From assembly GCF_900142705.1 (NCBI RefSeq), contig NZ_FRBV01000003.1, positions 208,064-272,063 of the forward strand: a DNA stretch of 64,000 nt, in the 5' to 3' direction. The stretch comes from Nitrosospira sp. Nsp11 (lineage in GTDB: Bacteria > Pseudomonadota > Gammaproteobacteria > Burkholderiales > Nitrosomonadaceae). Numbering within the stretch: position 1 is the first letter of the stretch; each line of letters opens with the position of its first letter. Below the pieces are notes generated by a model. It did not search any database, was not told the origin of the DNA, and saw only the letters and a list, made by a program, of their open reading frames with translations. Position numbers and translations under genes: made by a program. Of this stretch, positions 11,630-21,187 are shown in pieces.

Positions 11630-11932
11630 TTAGTACCCATACGGTAGTGCAGATTCGTCTTTCTTCAGCCCATTCAGGCTGTCATTCTCCGCGCGCAATA
11701 TTTCGACTTGTTTACGCAGGCGGCTTATCAGAATTCGCTCACGCAACAACGTGGGAACAGTAATTAATGCACCGATGAGCGTTCCAAGGCCGAAGCAAAC
11801 AGCAATCACAGAGGAAAGCGACGCGTCGATGCGCCACAGAAAGAATACGACGCTTACCGCCACAGCGTTCTGAACCGCGAACATAACAATCAGAAAAACA
11901 ATGATGAGCGCGACAATCAGTTGTAATTGCAT
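11630..11932 (-). CDS. LapA (DUF1049) domain inner-membrane protein
   Basis: A 100-residue protein with two transmembrane helices (about residues 4-24 and 38-62) and a C-terminal coiled-coil tail, the LapA/YciS pattern. LapA works with LapB in regulating lipopolysaccharide synthesis in enterobacteria; no lapB gene is adjacent here. I chose the ATG at 11932 because GGAAGGAA stands just upstream and MQLQLIVALI is the usual N-terminus. A longer frame reaching 12064 exists but has no support. The 158 bases between this gene and the antiporter are AT-rich and show nothing recognisable. Confidence 0.8.
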   Translation of the reverse strand: MQLQLIVALIIVFLIVMFAVQNAVAVSVVFFLWRIDASLSSVIAVCFGLGTLIGALITVPTLLRERILISRLRKQVEILRAENDSLNGLKKDESALPYGY

Positions 11933-12200
11933 GACAGTTCCTTCCCGGGTGACTGCTCGCTTCCTGGTACTACGCAATGCCCTACCTGGAAAAAAATCAT
12001 GCGCCGACCCTGTATTCCGCCTGAATACCCGATATCCGCGCGATACCCCAGCATCAGCGCACATTGAAGCGCGGCCGCATGCAGAGTTAAAGATAGCAGG
12101 ACAGAAACTTTTTCCGGGCTTGTATCAAAAAACTTCTTTAAGACCGAGGCCCAGATATATGCCAAGCGTTACCCACCTTAAATGGCCCTCCTTAAATATA

Positions 12201-13031
12201 TTACCCCCGAACTTTACGAGTGAACCCGATCTCCATCCATTTCTTGATGCGGTTGGCGTCACCGATACGCGAATTCTTTCCCCAGGAATCAAGCAATACA
12301 ATGATAATTGCTTTTCCCGTTATGTTGGCCCGCATGACAAGACAGCGCCCGGCCTCACTGAGAAAGCCCGTTTTCGATAAATCAATATCCCAACTCCCGC
12401 TACTCACCAGGCGGTTGGAATTGACGAATTGCATGCTACGGTCTTCATCCGTGAACGCCACCGCATGCGCAGCGGTAGTCGAAAATTCACGAATGACATC
12501 GTAGTCATGTGCGGCACTCACCATTTTTGCGAGATCACGCGCAGTGGAAACGTTGGCACTATTCAGTCCGGTAGAATCGACAAAATAACTGTTGCCCATG
12601 CCGAGCTCGAATGCCTTCATATTCATTGCAGCGACGAATGCGTTGATGCCTCCGGGATAGGTGCGCCCCAGCGCCGCCGCAGCACGGTTCTCGGAAGACA
12701 TCAATGCCAGCCGCAGCATTTCCTGGCGAGTGAGGCTTCCCCCCACGCGCAAGCGAGACCGGGTATTTTTGATAACATCGATATCAGCGGCTTCAATGAC
12801 GATTTCCTCATCCAGAGGCAATTTCGCATCAAGCACAACTATTGCTGTCATGAGTTTCGTAATAGAAGCGATCGGCATTACGTTATCGGCATTTTTGTTA
12901 AAAAGGATATGCCCATGCTGAGCGTCCATAACCAGGACTGAATGCGATCTAAGATTCAACTCCCCCTTCTGTGCAAAAGCCCCACCAGTAAAGGCGAACA
13001 TGAGGCAAATCACCAGGATAATTTTTTTCAT
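12201..13031 (-). CDS. pbpG: D-alanyl-D-alanine endopeptidase (PBP7-type, S11 family)
   Basis: A 276-residue periplasmic serine hydrolase with a signal peptide (about residues 1-20). All three penicillin-binding motifs are present: SITK at 56-59 with the nucleophilic serine, SEN at 113-115 and KTG at 220-222. There is no C-terminal membrane anchor of the PBP5/6 type, which fits the PBP7 endopeptidase that cleaves peptidoglycan cross-links. It is a single gene. Confidence 0.9.
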   Translation of the reverse strand: MKKIILVICLMFAFTGGAFAQKGELNLRSHSVLVMDAQHGHILFNKNADNVMPIASITKLMTAIVVLDAKLPLDEEIVIEAADIDVIKNTRSRLRVGGSLTRQEMLRLALMSSENRAAAALGRTYPGGINAFVAAMNMKAFELGMGNSYFVDSTGLNSANVSTARDLAKMVSAAHDYDVIREFSTTAAHAVAFTDEDRSMQFVNSNRLVSSGSWDIDLSKTGFLSEAGRCLVMRANITGKAIIIVLLDSWGKNSRIGDANRIKKWMEIGFTRKVRG

Positions 13032-13186
13032 TTGTCATTATCTGCCAAAAGATTCATCCGCCCCCCGCGGATTGGGAATTTGCGCGCAGTTAAGTTAACA
13101 AATATCGCGTAATAGGGAAAGGACTTTATAGCAATCAGGGGCGGTCAAACCTGAGACGAGAGCGCTACTGACGGTAAGCCGCAAGG

Positions 13187-16100
13187 TTATCTTTCATGCA
13201 GCGACCCGTTGCTCATCGGTATCCGATAACCTTTAATAAGCGCTTGGGATGCGCTCTCGAGCGGAAGGGGCCGCGAAAAATAGAAGCCTTGCATTTCATC
13301 GCAACCGTGTTTTATCAGGAAATCAAGTTGCGCCCTCGTTTCAACGCCTTCGGCTACCACCTTCAGCCCCAGGCTGTGGGCCAGTTTGATCATCGCCACG
13401 GCGATGGTTGCGTCGTCCGGATCAGTGGTAACATCCCGAATGAATGCGCGGTCAATCTTGATTACGTCGAGCGGAAACCGCTTGAGGTAGGCAAGACTTG
13501 AGTAACCCGTACCAAAATCGTCCATCGATATCTGCACACCGAACGCTTTCAGATTTTTTAGCGCATTGGCGGTTGTTTCAGCTTCTTTCATCAATATCGA
13601 TTCAGTCAGTTCGAATTCCAGCAAATGGGGATCAATTCCGGTGATCTGCAAAGTCTCTCCTACACACGAATCGAGGTCTTGCTGCTGAAACTGTCGTGCC
13701 GACAGATTAACCGCTATCGGATACAAGGAAAGCCCTTGATTCTGCCACGTTTTTATCTGCTCACAGACTGTTCGCACTACCCATTCGCCAACTGAAACAA
13801 TCAGCCCTGTATCCTCGAGCACCGAGATGAACTGAAGCGGCGGCACGAGCCCATGCGTTGGATGCTGCCAGCGCAACAGCGCCTCAAAACCGGTGATTTC
13901 ACCACTAACCAAACTTGCCTTCGGCTGATAGTGCAGCACGAACTCGCGCCGCGCGAGTGCGCCACGAAGCTGGGTTTCAATTTTCAGGCGGGCTACTGCG
14001 CGCTCATTCATCTGCGGCAGATAGAACCGATAAGTGGCTGGGCCCTGTTCTTTTGCCTGGAACATCGCGGTGTCGGCGTTCCTGAGCAATCCATCCGCAT
14101 CCGTGCCATCTCCGGGATAAATGCTGATTCCAAGACTCGCTGAAATGTAAATTTCCTGCCCTTCCAATTCGAAGAGCAGCGAGAGCGCAGTAATTACCTT
14201 TTCTGCAACCAAGGTTGCATCTTCGGCTTGAGCCAGATCGGTCAGAATGAACGCAAATTCGTCCCCACCCAATCGCGCAACCGTATCGCATGAGCGCACG
14301 CATCGTTGCAGCCGTTGCGCAACCTGAACCAGTAATTTATCGCCGGTGCTGTGGCCCATCGTGTCGTTAACGATCTTGAAGCGATCCAGATCAGCGAATA
14401 CCACACCTACCCGGCATCGATTGCGCTGCGCATGCTCCATTGCCCGCCTGAGGCGATCGAGGAAAAGGCTCCGGTTGGGCAACTCCGTCAGCGGGTCGAA
14501 CTGGGCCAGATAGGTGAGGCGCTCCTCCGTAGCTTTGCGGTCGATAGCAGTTGCAATGATATTGGCCAGGCTCTGCAAGAAGTTGATACTACTCGACGTG
14601 AAGCGGAGCGCTTCACGTGAATAGGCTCCCAATACACCGTAGGGGCCGCCAGCGCCCGAGATAAGCACATCGGCACTACTACGGATGCCGTGATTTCGCA
14701 AAATATTCGAAGGCTTGAAACGGGTCTCGGAGTGGAAATCTCCTACGATCACCGGTTGGTGGCTCGCGAGAACAAACCGGTTCTGACTGTTTTCGTAGGT
14801 GAATGATATTTTGCGGCCTATCCAGCCGGCTTGCCAACCTGAACCCGCCTTGAGTACAAAAGAACGTAAATCCGGCGCAAGCTGGAGGACTTTACAAAAA
14901 TCGATGTTCAGGCCCTGGGATACAATCACCGCAGCCTGATCCCATAGCTCGTCAAGATTTGCGCTGGCGAGCGCCTGTTGCCCGAACGCTGCAATAAGGC
15001 CCTGCTGCATGGCATGCTCTTGAATTGCCAGTTCGGTCTGCTTGCGCTTCGTGATGTCGATGGCAGTGCCTACTATTCGCAACTCGTTACAGTTCGTGCT
15101 CCATTTTACCGCTTTGGCGATATGCAAATGACGTATGGTTTCGTGCCCGCGCAGAATCCGGAAATCAAGCTGTGCCCGTCCACTTTCCGCACTGATTTTT
15201 TTTAATTGCGCTTCCTGCTCGGGCAAGTCGTCGGGATAAGTGTAGGATCTCCAGATTTCATACGTGATTGCGGTCCCGCGTGGAACGCCATAAATCTCGT
15301 ACATGCGATCATCCCAGATGATATTGCCGGTAACCGTATTCCACTCCCAAATACCTATTGCGGCTGCTTCAGTGGCAAGAGAAAGCCGGGTCCTTTCCTC
15401 CAGCAAGACCCGCTCTCTGCGATTTGACTCGGCCCGGAGCCAGACATTTTCAATGACCGTGGGCAACCGTTGAAGATAACCCGCACTTTTTACCACATAA
15501 TCAGCGGCGCCCAGCTTGAGAGACTGCCGCGCAATTTCCTCATCGCCGGAACCTGTAACCAGAATGATCGGCAGGTCAAACCCACGCACCTGGCACAGCT
15601 CCTTCAAAATATCGGTGGCGGAGGCGCCGGGCAAATAATAATCAAGTAGAAGAACGTCAATGGCGGCATCTGGACCAGATGCCGCAAAACGCTGAAAAAC
15701 CTGCCCTGCTGTCTGAACCGACTCAATGTGCAGGTGTGGCGCGATGGAAGCGAGTTCTCGCTTGGCCAGATCGAATTCATCAGCATCAGGCTCGACGTAA
15801 AGAACCCTCAGCGCAGCGGCTCTCCTATAGGTTTCCGTGCGAAACTTGTCGAATGCAGCACGCAGCACGAGAGCCAACGTTTCAAGGAAGCCGTCACGCT
15901 TTATGACGTAATCATCTGCGCCGGCCCGGAGCAATTCAACCAGCACTTCTTCGTTGCTCGCACCGGTAAGCACGACGACGGGGAGCGGCAGGCGCTGACT
16001 GCGAACCCGTGCCAGCAACGTTCTGCCACTGCCATCGGGAAGATTGAGATCGGTCAGGATCAGATCGTAGCGATGTGAAGCATCCTCCCCCACCCTCGCG

Positions 16101-16273
16101 ATCGCCGGGGTTTCCAGGCTGGTTCCATAAATCTCATGGAACCGTTCGATCCGTCCCAATGCCTCGGCCAAAGTCCCGACGATATCCAGTTGAATATCCG
16201 GCGCACGTTTCTTCAGCTCCAGCCGCACCAGACCTGCGTCCAGAGCGTTATCCTCCAGATAGAGGATTTTCAT
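13187..16273 (-). CDS. REC-REC-PAS-GAF-GGDEF-EAL c-di-GMP signalling protein
   Basis: A 1028-residue soluble protein with two response-regulator receiver domains (about residues 1-130 and 155-275), a PAS domain (about 295-410), a GAF domain (about 415-580), a GGDEF domain with intact GGDEF in ARLGGDEFAF, and a C-terminal EAL domain with FEALLRW. Both catalytic motifs look intact, so it may both make and break cyclic di-GMP. Tandem receiver domains imply control by one or more kinases. Its ATG overlaps the stop of the upstream receiver-only protein (TAATG at 16271-16275), and the sensor kinase lies just before that, so the three probably form one phosphorelay operon. Confidence 0.9.
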   Translation of the reverse strand: MKILYLEDNALDAGLVRLELKKRAPDIQLDIVGTLAEALGRIERFHEIYGTSLETPAIARVGEDASHRYDLILTDLNLPDGSGRTLLARVRSQRLPLPVVVLTGASNEEVLVELLRAGADDYVIKRDGFLETLALVLRAAFDKFRTETYRRAAALRVLYVEPDADEFDLAKRELASIAPHLHIESVQTAGQVFQRFAASGPDAAIDVLLLDYYLPGASATDILKELCQVRGFDLPIILVTGSGDEEIARQSLKLGAADYVVKSAGYLQRLPTVIENVWLRAESNRRERVLLEERTRLSLATEAAAIGIWEWNTVTGNIIWDDRMYEIYGVPRGTAITYEIWRSYTYPDDLPEQEAQLKKISAESGRAQLDFRILRGHETIRHLHIAKAVKWSTNCNELRIVGTAIDITKRKQTELAIQEHAMQQGLIAAFGQQALASANLDELWDQAAVIVSQGLNIDFCKVLQLAPDLRSFVLKAGSGWQAGWIGRKISFTYENSQNRFVLASHQPVIVGDFHSETRFKPSNILRNHGIRSSADVLISGAGGPYGVLGAYSREALRFTSSSINFLQSLANIIATAIDRKATEERLTYLAQFDPLTELPNRSLFLDRLRRAMEHAQRNRCRVGVVFADLDRFKIVNDTMGHSTGDKLLVQVAQRLQRCVRSCDTVARLGGDEFAFILTDLAQAEDATLVAEKVITALSLLFELEGQEIYISASLGISIYPGDGTDADGLLRNADTAMFQAKEQGPATYRFYLPQMNERAVARLKIETQLRGALARREFVLHYQPKASLVSGEITGFEALLRWQHPTHGLVPPLQFISVLEDTGLIVSVGEWVVRTVCEQIKTWQNQGLSLYPIAVNLSARQFQQQDLDSCVGETLQITGIDPHLLEFELTESILMKEAETTANALKNLKAFGVQISMDDFGTGYSSLAYLKRFPLDVIKIDRAFIRDVTTDPDDATIAVAMIKLAHSLGLKVVAEGVETRAQLDFLIKHGCDEMQGFYFSRPLPLESASQALIKGYRIPMSNGSLHER

Positions 16274-16707
16274 TATGCAGGCTTCGAAAAACTATGCATA
16301 TTGAGAACTGTCCAATAGAGTTCGATCTGCCGCGCCACATCGATGAATTTTTCAAAATCCACCGGCTTCACGATGTAGGAATTTGCACCCAGCAAATAGG
16401 CTTTACGAATATCATCATCCTCAGCCGAGGACGTAAGAACCACGACAGGGACAGTTCCGATATCGGGATGCGCCCGAATGACCCTGAGGACTTCCAGCCC
16501 GCAAATTTTCGGGAGCTTTAAGTCGAGCAATATCACGGAAGGCACCGGATCTCCTGCTCTCCAGCCTGCCACGAAATCAATTGCTTCCTGACCGTCACGC
16601 ATTACTTCAAGGGGATTGGCCAAATTGTGCCGAATAAACGCACGCTGGGTCAGGTCCACATCCATCGGGTTGCCTTCAATGAGCAAGATCGGCAACGTAG
16701 TATTCAT
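16273..16707 (-). CDS. single-domain response regulator (CheY-like)
   Basis: A 144-residue stand-alone receiver domain. Its phosphoacceptor aspartate lies in VILLDLKLPKI, and the conserved Thr/Lys positions appear in VVVLTSSAEDDD and SYIVKPVDF. This Rcp1-like type usually shuttles phosphate from a bacteriophytochrome-like or PAS kinase. It sits 12 bases after the kinase gene and overlaps the REC-GGDEF-EAL gene by one base, so it is probably the link between them. Confidence 0.9.
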   Translation of the reverse strand: MNTTLPILLIEGNPMDVDLTQRAFIRHNLANPLEVMRDGQEAIDFVAGWRAGDPVPSVILLDLKLPKICGLEVLRVIRAHPDIGTVPVVVLTSSAEDDDIRKAYLLGANSYIVKPVDFEKFIDVARQIELYWTVLNMHSFSKPA

Positions 16708-16719
16708 CGATAGTTGTTG

Positions 16720-17955
16720 CTAACCGGACGCAGAAACTGCCGGAATCACTGCTGTAGGGGTACTGTATAGAGGTAATTCGAGATAAAAAACCGCGCCGCC
16801 GCCCACCTCGCTTTCCGCCCAGACGCGTCCTCCCATCCGCTCCATGGCCTTGTGTACCATCGCAAGTCCGATACCCGTTCCGGGGTAATCTTCGGCTCGA
16901 TGGAGGCGCTGGAATATTTCAAAAATCTTGTGGTAAAAACGCATGTCGAATCCAATTCCATTATCCCGAACCGAGAGGATGCAGTAGCCATCGGCAGGCT
17001 GAGCAAGAATTTCGATAGCCGGTTCAGGGGCAAACCTTGAAAACTTGAGCGCGTTATCGATCAGGTTACGCAATGCAATTGCGAGACCATCCGGATCGGC
17101 GCTAATGCGCAAATCGTCGACTTTGACCGTTAGACGCGCATTTTCAATGCTGTCCTTGAACTGGTCCAATAGCTGGGGCAGGAAGCTGGAAAGCCTGACG
17201 GCCGTTGTAGATAGTTTTTGCCGTTCAAGCTTTGAATAAGAGAGCAAATCTTCAATTAAACTACTCATGTGCGTTGTTGCCACACCTATATTCTTCAGAA
17301 AACTGCGGCCTTCCTCATCAAGACACTCGTGATAACTTTCAAACAGAAGACGGCTGTAGCCTGCTATCCCGCGAAGGGGCGCCCTGAGATCATGCGATAC
17401 CGAATAACAAAAATTTTCCAACTCTTTGCTCTTGGCCACGAGCTGAGCAGTACGCTCATTTACTTTATGCTCGAGGTTTACCTTGGCATCCCGCAGCGCT
17501 TCTTCCGCATATTTACGTTCGGTAATATCCTTGATCATCATAAACGCCAGGTCTTTGTCATCGCCACACTGCAAAATTGCGCCGGAATAGCTGAAGATAC
17601 GCGTCCATTCTCTATCCAGGCGCCTGACACGCAACTCCAGATCATGCAGCTGCTCGCCCCCGAGAATGCGCGCTAACGGCCAGTGTTCGATAGGCAAAAC
17701 GGCACCCTCAACAGTGGATAACTCATAGAGCCGTGCAAAGCTGCGTAGATTGGTCAAGACCTCTTCCGCATTACTGATGTCATGCATCCTCAGTGCTGCC
17801 GGATTCCAATGCAGTAATTTTCCGCTTGAATCGGAGATCACAAGACCTTCACTCATGCTCTCCATCACCACCTGAAGCTGCTTTTCGGTTGCGCGCCGCG
17901 CTTTCTTCTCCGATCTCTGATCGTTTACGTCGGTATTGGTACCAAGCCATTGCAT
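16720..17955 (-). pseudogene. PAS histidine kinase, C-terminal part (split from N-terminal part by a one-base loss)
   Basis: From the ATG at 17955 the frame gives 411 residues: the end of a PAS domain (WLGTNTDVND), a second PAS domain, a HisKA domain with the phosphorylated histidine in SVSHDLRAPLRGI, and an HATPase domain ending with GTGIGLAMVHKAM. The preceding gene on the same strand ends at 17955 exactly where this one resumes, and together they make a normal multi-PAS kinase (RAEPLKDAKGQ then VMQWLG). Adding one base near 17958 would join them. As written, the stop and start overlap as TGATG, so coupled translation of two polypeptides is possible. The kinase module itself looks complete. 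Confidence 0.8.
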
Positions 17956-18734
17956 CACTGGCCTTTCGCATCCTTTAACGGCTCCGCCCGTGTCAGGAAT
18001 ATCCTGTATTGCCCATTCGCGCCAAGTAGGGAAACTTCCATGGCAAACGCCTGCCCGGCTGAGACTGCTTCGTTCCATTTTTCTATTACAACAGGCAGTA
18101 GCGCTGGATCATGCACCCTGCGCCAGCCCCAACCTTTCATTTCTTCCGGCGTTGTGCCTGTGTAGTCATACCAGCGCTGGTTGTGCCAGGATCTCGATCC
18201 CTCGGTTTCCAATAGCCATGAGAGTGTTGGGATCGTATTGGCAATGATTCGAAAACGCGCCTCATTTTCCTGCAACGCTAGCTGGGCACGGCGGCGACTC
18301 GTAATATCCAGCATAATTGCAAGAAATTCTCTGCAATCTGATTGCGTAACCCATTGTAGGTGGACTTCGGCTGGGTAAAGGGTACCGTCGGCACGCAAGT
18401 GCATTGTTTCGAAAACCAGAGCCTCTTTCTCCCCATTTACAAGTGGACTGATCATGGTTCGGAACGACGCTTCGTCCAGTTCCGGTTGAATGTCAAATAG
18501 CGTCGTCATGGGCAGCCTATCCATGTCATAGCCCAGATTGCGCCGTGCACTCTTATTCAGATAATGAAAATGCAAGGTCTGAGCATCAAAAAGACAAATC
18601 CCGGTCAAACTTTGATCGAGATTATCGGAAAATCTGGGGTGCGCATTCTGTATTTGCATAGCCTCGGCTGTGCCACACGGGATCTGCGAAGCGCCTGCAA
18701 CACTTCTTGCCTGGCTTTTGTATGGAAATATCAT
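17955..18734 (-). pseudogene. PAS-PAS sensor, N-terminal part of the split kinase
   Basis: A 259-residue frame with two PAS domains (about residues 35-150 and 165-259). The second breaks off at a stop within its last strand, one base out of frame with the kinase half. It has no membrane segment, so this would be a cytoplasmic sensor. The start is uncertain: the first ATG at 18734 has no ribosome binding site, while the ATG at 18659 (MQIQNAHP) is preceded by GAGG and is the better choice. Together with the downstream half it would form a kinase of about 645 residues. Confidence 0.75.
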
Positions 18735-19155
18735 TAAGAAAATCCGGAGCTGCCTGGAAACCTGGTTGGTTCAGATAATAACCCGGAGAAATAACAGTAC
18801 TATGAAACCTTAAAACAAGCCGTGTGAATAGCTGTAAGATTTTACAGCTTGGCAGGTGAGAATCAGTTCGAGAGTCTGACCAGAATCCTCGCTCAGGAGG
18901 AAGAAAATGGCGCTTATGATTCCGCATCGATAAATGCACATCAACAACGAGCGAAAATGATTTTCTAACTACAATAAGCGAGAATAAGTGCTTTTCCCGG
19001 AAGAGTAAGGTATAAGCCGTCACCTACAGCCACAATCCCTCATATCCCGTGACCGTTGCGCTTCGCACAAGCCATCTTACCGAAAACGGTATCGGTCTTC
19101 ATCTTATAATCCATTCTATTTAACAAGCGGACATATCACCCGTTCGGAGATAAAC
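18735..19155. other. 421-base divergent intergenic region
   Basis: No convincing gene. It holds the AGCTGTAA palindrome listed separately (18830-18849) and, upstream of the ExbB-like gene, a TATAAT hexamer at 19105-19110, which could be a -10 element although no good -35 stands 16-18 bases before it. A 133-codon frame at 18622-19023 overlaps the sensor gene and looks like noise. Confidence 0.5.
18830..18849. repeat. AGCTGTAA palindrome, copy 1
   Basis: Perfect 8-base arms, AGCTGTAA (18830-18837) and TTACAGCT (18842-18849), with spacer GATT. It lies in the divergent space between the split sensor kinase and the ExbB-like gene. Two similar elements occur at 33043 and 35814. The symmetry and size fit a transcription factor operator. 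Confidence 0.55.
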
Positions 19156-19800
19156 ATGCAAGAACTACAAGCAACCTGGACCGCGCTAAAAGTCGGCGGA
19201 TTTACTATTTTGCCGTTGTCTCTGCTGGCGATCATCGCTCTGGCCATCATGCTGGAGAAGGGATTTGTCTACTGGCGTTATGCCCGCCTCTCGCACGATC
19301 TGCTGAACCTCGTCGAAACCTACGGCTTCGAATGGCACGACCTTGAAAAAATACTTTCGGGCCTGGATGAGCGTCACTATTACAAGCGATTTTTCGAGGT
19401 CGTAATCAGCAATCGCCACCGGCCATCCTGGTGGACAGAATCCCGGGCCGCGGATGAAGCCCAACTGATAGAAAAATCTCTTGCCCGCAGGCTATGGTTT
19501 CTGGAAACCACCGTTACCGCCGCACCCTTGCTCGGACTCGTAGGGACGGTTATCGGCATGATGCGCGCATTCCAGATCATCGGCGGCGAGGGCGTCGTCA
19601 ATCCAACCGCAGTGACGGGTGGGGTGGCTGAAGCGCTTATTGCGACTGTGGTCGGCCTGATAATCGCGCTGATTTCCCTGTTTGGATTCAATTACTTCTC
19701 TGGTTTGCAATCACAGACGATGGATGAGATGGAGCGTCTGGGCACGCGCCTGATCGACCATATCCGCCTGGACCAGGAGGGCGACAATGAAGCTGCGTAA
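19156..19800 (+). CDS. MotA/TolQ/ExbB proton channel family protein
   Basis: A 214-residue inner-membrane protein with three helices: one near residues 15-35 and a long pair around 115-135 and 155-180. The family signature AAPLLGLVGTVIGMMRAF and the following GVAEALIATVVGLIIAL are the conserved channel helices. ExbB/TolQ proteins form pentamers around ExbD/TolR and convert the proton gradient into motion of a TonB or TolA partner. The next two genes encode exactly such partners, and the gene overlaps the ExbD-like gene by 14 bases. Confidence 0.9.
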   Translation: MQELQATWTALKVGGFTILPLSLLAIIALAIMLEKGFVYWRYARLSHDLLNLVETYGFEWHDLEKILSGLDERHYYKRFFEVVISNRHRPSWWTESRAADEAQLIEKSLARRLWFLETTVTAAPLLGLVGTVIGMMRAFQIIGGEGVVNPTAVTGGVAEALIATVVGLIIALISLFGFNYFSGLQSQTMDEMERLGTRLIDHIRLDQEGDNEAA

Positions 19801-20188
19801 ACCAAGGGTTTATCGCAAAGGCCGAATCGAGATCATCCCCATGATCGACGTGATGTTCTTCCTGCTTGCCACATTTATGCTCGCGTCATTGTCGATGCAA
19901 AATCTGGATTCCCTGCAGGTGAATCTGCCCCAGGGGAAAGCCGAAAAACTCCGTACCAAGGCGCCTGTAACGCTGACGCTGACGAGCGACAGCAAAATAT
20001 TCATCAACCAAACGTCTGTTACCCTGGAAACACTGGCCGATACGCTGAGGCCGCTACTCGAGGATTCCGAACAGAAACTGGTGGTATCCGCAGATAACGA
20101 TGCGCCGCAGGGTATTGTCGTGCAGGCGATGTTGCGAGCCCGATCCGCTGGCGCGCAGCACTTTTTGATTGCGGTTAAGCACCAGTAA
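19787..20188 (+). CDS. ExbD/TolR-family biopolymer transport protein
   Basis: A 133-residue protein with one N-terminal transmembrane helix (about residues 18-38) containing the key aspartate in EIIPMIDVMFFLLATFM, followed by a periplasmic ExbD/TolR domain. The aspartate is the proton carrier in the family. It is the second gene of the three-gene unit, with the ExbB-like gene overlapping it and the TonB-like gene starting three bases after its stop. Confidence 0.92.
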   Translation: MKLRKPRVYRKGRIEIIPMIDVMFFLLATFMLASLSMQNLDSLQVNLPQGKAEKLRTKAPVTLTLTSDSKIFINQTSVTLETLADTLRPLLEDSEQKLVVSADNDAPQGIVVQAMLRARSAGAQHFLIAVKHQ

Positions 20189-20191
20189 TAC

Positions 20192-21058
20192 ATGCTGACA
20201 CTGAAGTCCAGGCCGAAGGAAGTCCAATTCTGGTGGCCCGTCCCGCTAGCGGTCATCATTTGGGTGGTCATCATCTGGGCATTCGGATTTCTTTTCGCGT
20301 CTTCAGAGGGCGAAACCGAAACTCCACCACCCATCGAAGCAAGCTTTGTAGAACTGCCTGAAGAAAAACCAGCGCAAAAGCCATTGCCGGTCCCGCAGAA
20401 GAGCACCAAAATTCCCACCCCGGTAAAGCCTCAGCCACAGCCTAAGCCTCCCCCACAGCCTCGCCTGGGCGCTGAAAAAGCGGAACCGGTGAAGCGTCTC
20501 GCTGAAAAAGGAACCGCAAAAAGCGAGGCCAGAGCGGATAGCTCATCAGCGGCAAAGACAGCTCCAGATTCAGCGCAGCCGAAAGATATGCTGGCCTATA
20601 TGAATGAAGCGCGGGAACGCCGCCGTGCGGGAGGAATCTTTGAGGATGAGCCCAAGGAACCGGAAGCTATCGAGCGCGAACCTTCCGCGGAAGAGCTCAG
20701 GATGGCGAACGTCATGCGCAACCTTAAAGAACCGGGCGCAAGCGGAATATTCCAAATCATAAGAATGGGACCGCGCAACGCACAGTTTCTGTTTCGTGCC
20801 TGGAAAAAGGATAGCAGTGTCCCGCGGCGGGAGTTGATCGAAGTGGATGCCGGACCGGGTGGAGACATTCAACGTGCTGTCGTCCGGAAAATGATCGAAC
20901 TGATCCGTGAGTATCACAAAGGCGACTTCAACTGGGAGTCATACCGCCTCGACCGGGTCGTTGTCCTATCGTCGCGCCTGGAAGACAGCAAGGGACTGGA
21001 GGATTTCCTGATACGCGAATTTTTTGGCGACAGCGAGGCGCCGGTTCGGCGCCGGTAG
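20192..21058 (+). CDS. TonB-like proline-rich inner-membrane protein
   Basis: A 288-residue protein with one N-terminal transmembrane helix (about residues 14-36), then a proline- and lysine-rich stretch (about 45-100) typical of TonB or TolA linkers that span the periplasm. The C-terminal 120 residues (from about 165) do not carry the classic TonB motif; I do not recognise them. The position after ExbB- and ExbD-like genes makes it the probable energised partner. Whether it contacts outer-membrane receptors is unknown, because no receptor gene is near. Confidence 0.75.
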   Translation: MLTLKSRPKEVQFWWPVPLAVIIWVVIIWAFGFLFASSEGETETPPPIEASFVELPEEKPAQKPLPVPQKSTKIPTPVKPQPQPKPPPQPRLGAEKAEPVKRLAEKGTAKSEARADSSSAAKTAPDSAQPKDMLAYMNEARERRRAGGIFEDEPKEPEAIEREPSAEELRMANVMRNLKEPGASGIFQIIRMGPRNAQFLFRAWKKDSSVPRRELIEVDAGPGGDIQRAVVRKMIELIREYHKGDFNWESYRLDRVVVLSSRLEDSKGLEDFLIREFFGDSEAPVRRR

Positions 21059-21187
21059 GAAGTGGAAGAGAATAGTTATCTGATGACTTGAATGATTGTG
21101 TGAGCGGTAGGGGAGTCAACAAATGCCCGCAGGACCGTTTGACGATTATCGGCTGCAAGTTCGCTTCATTGATGGGTTGGATCTTGA

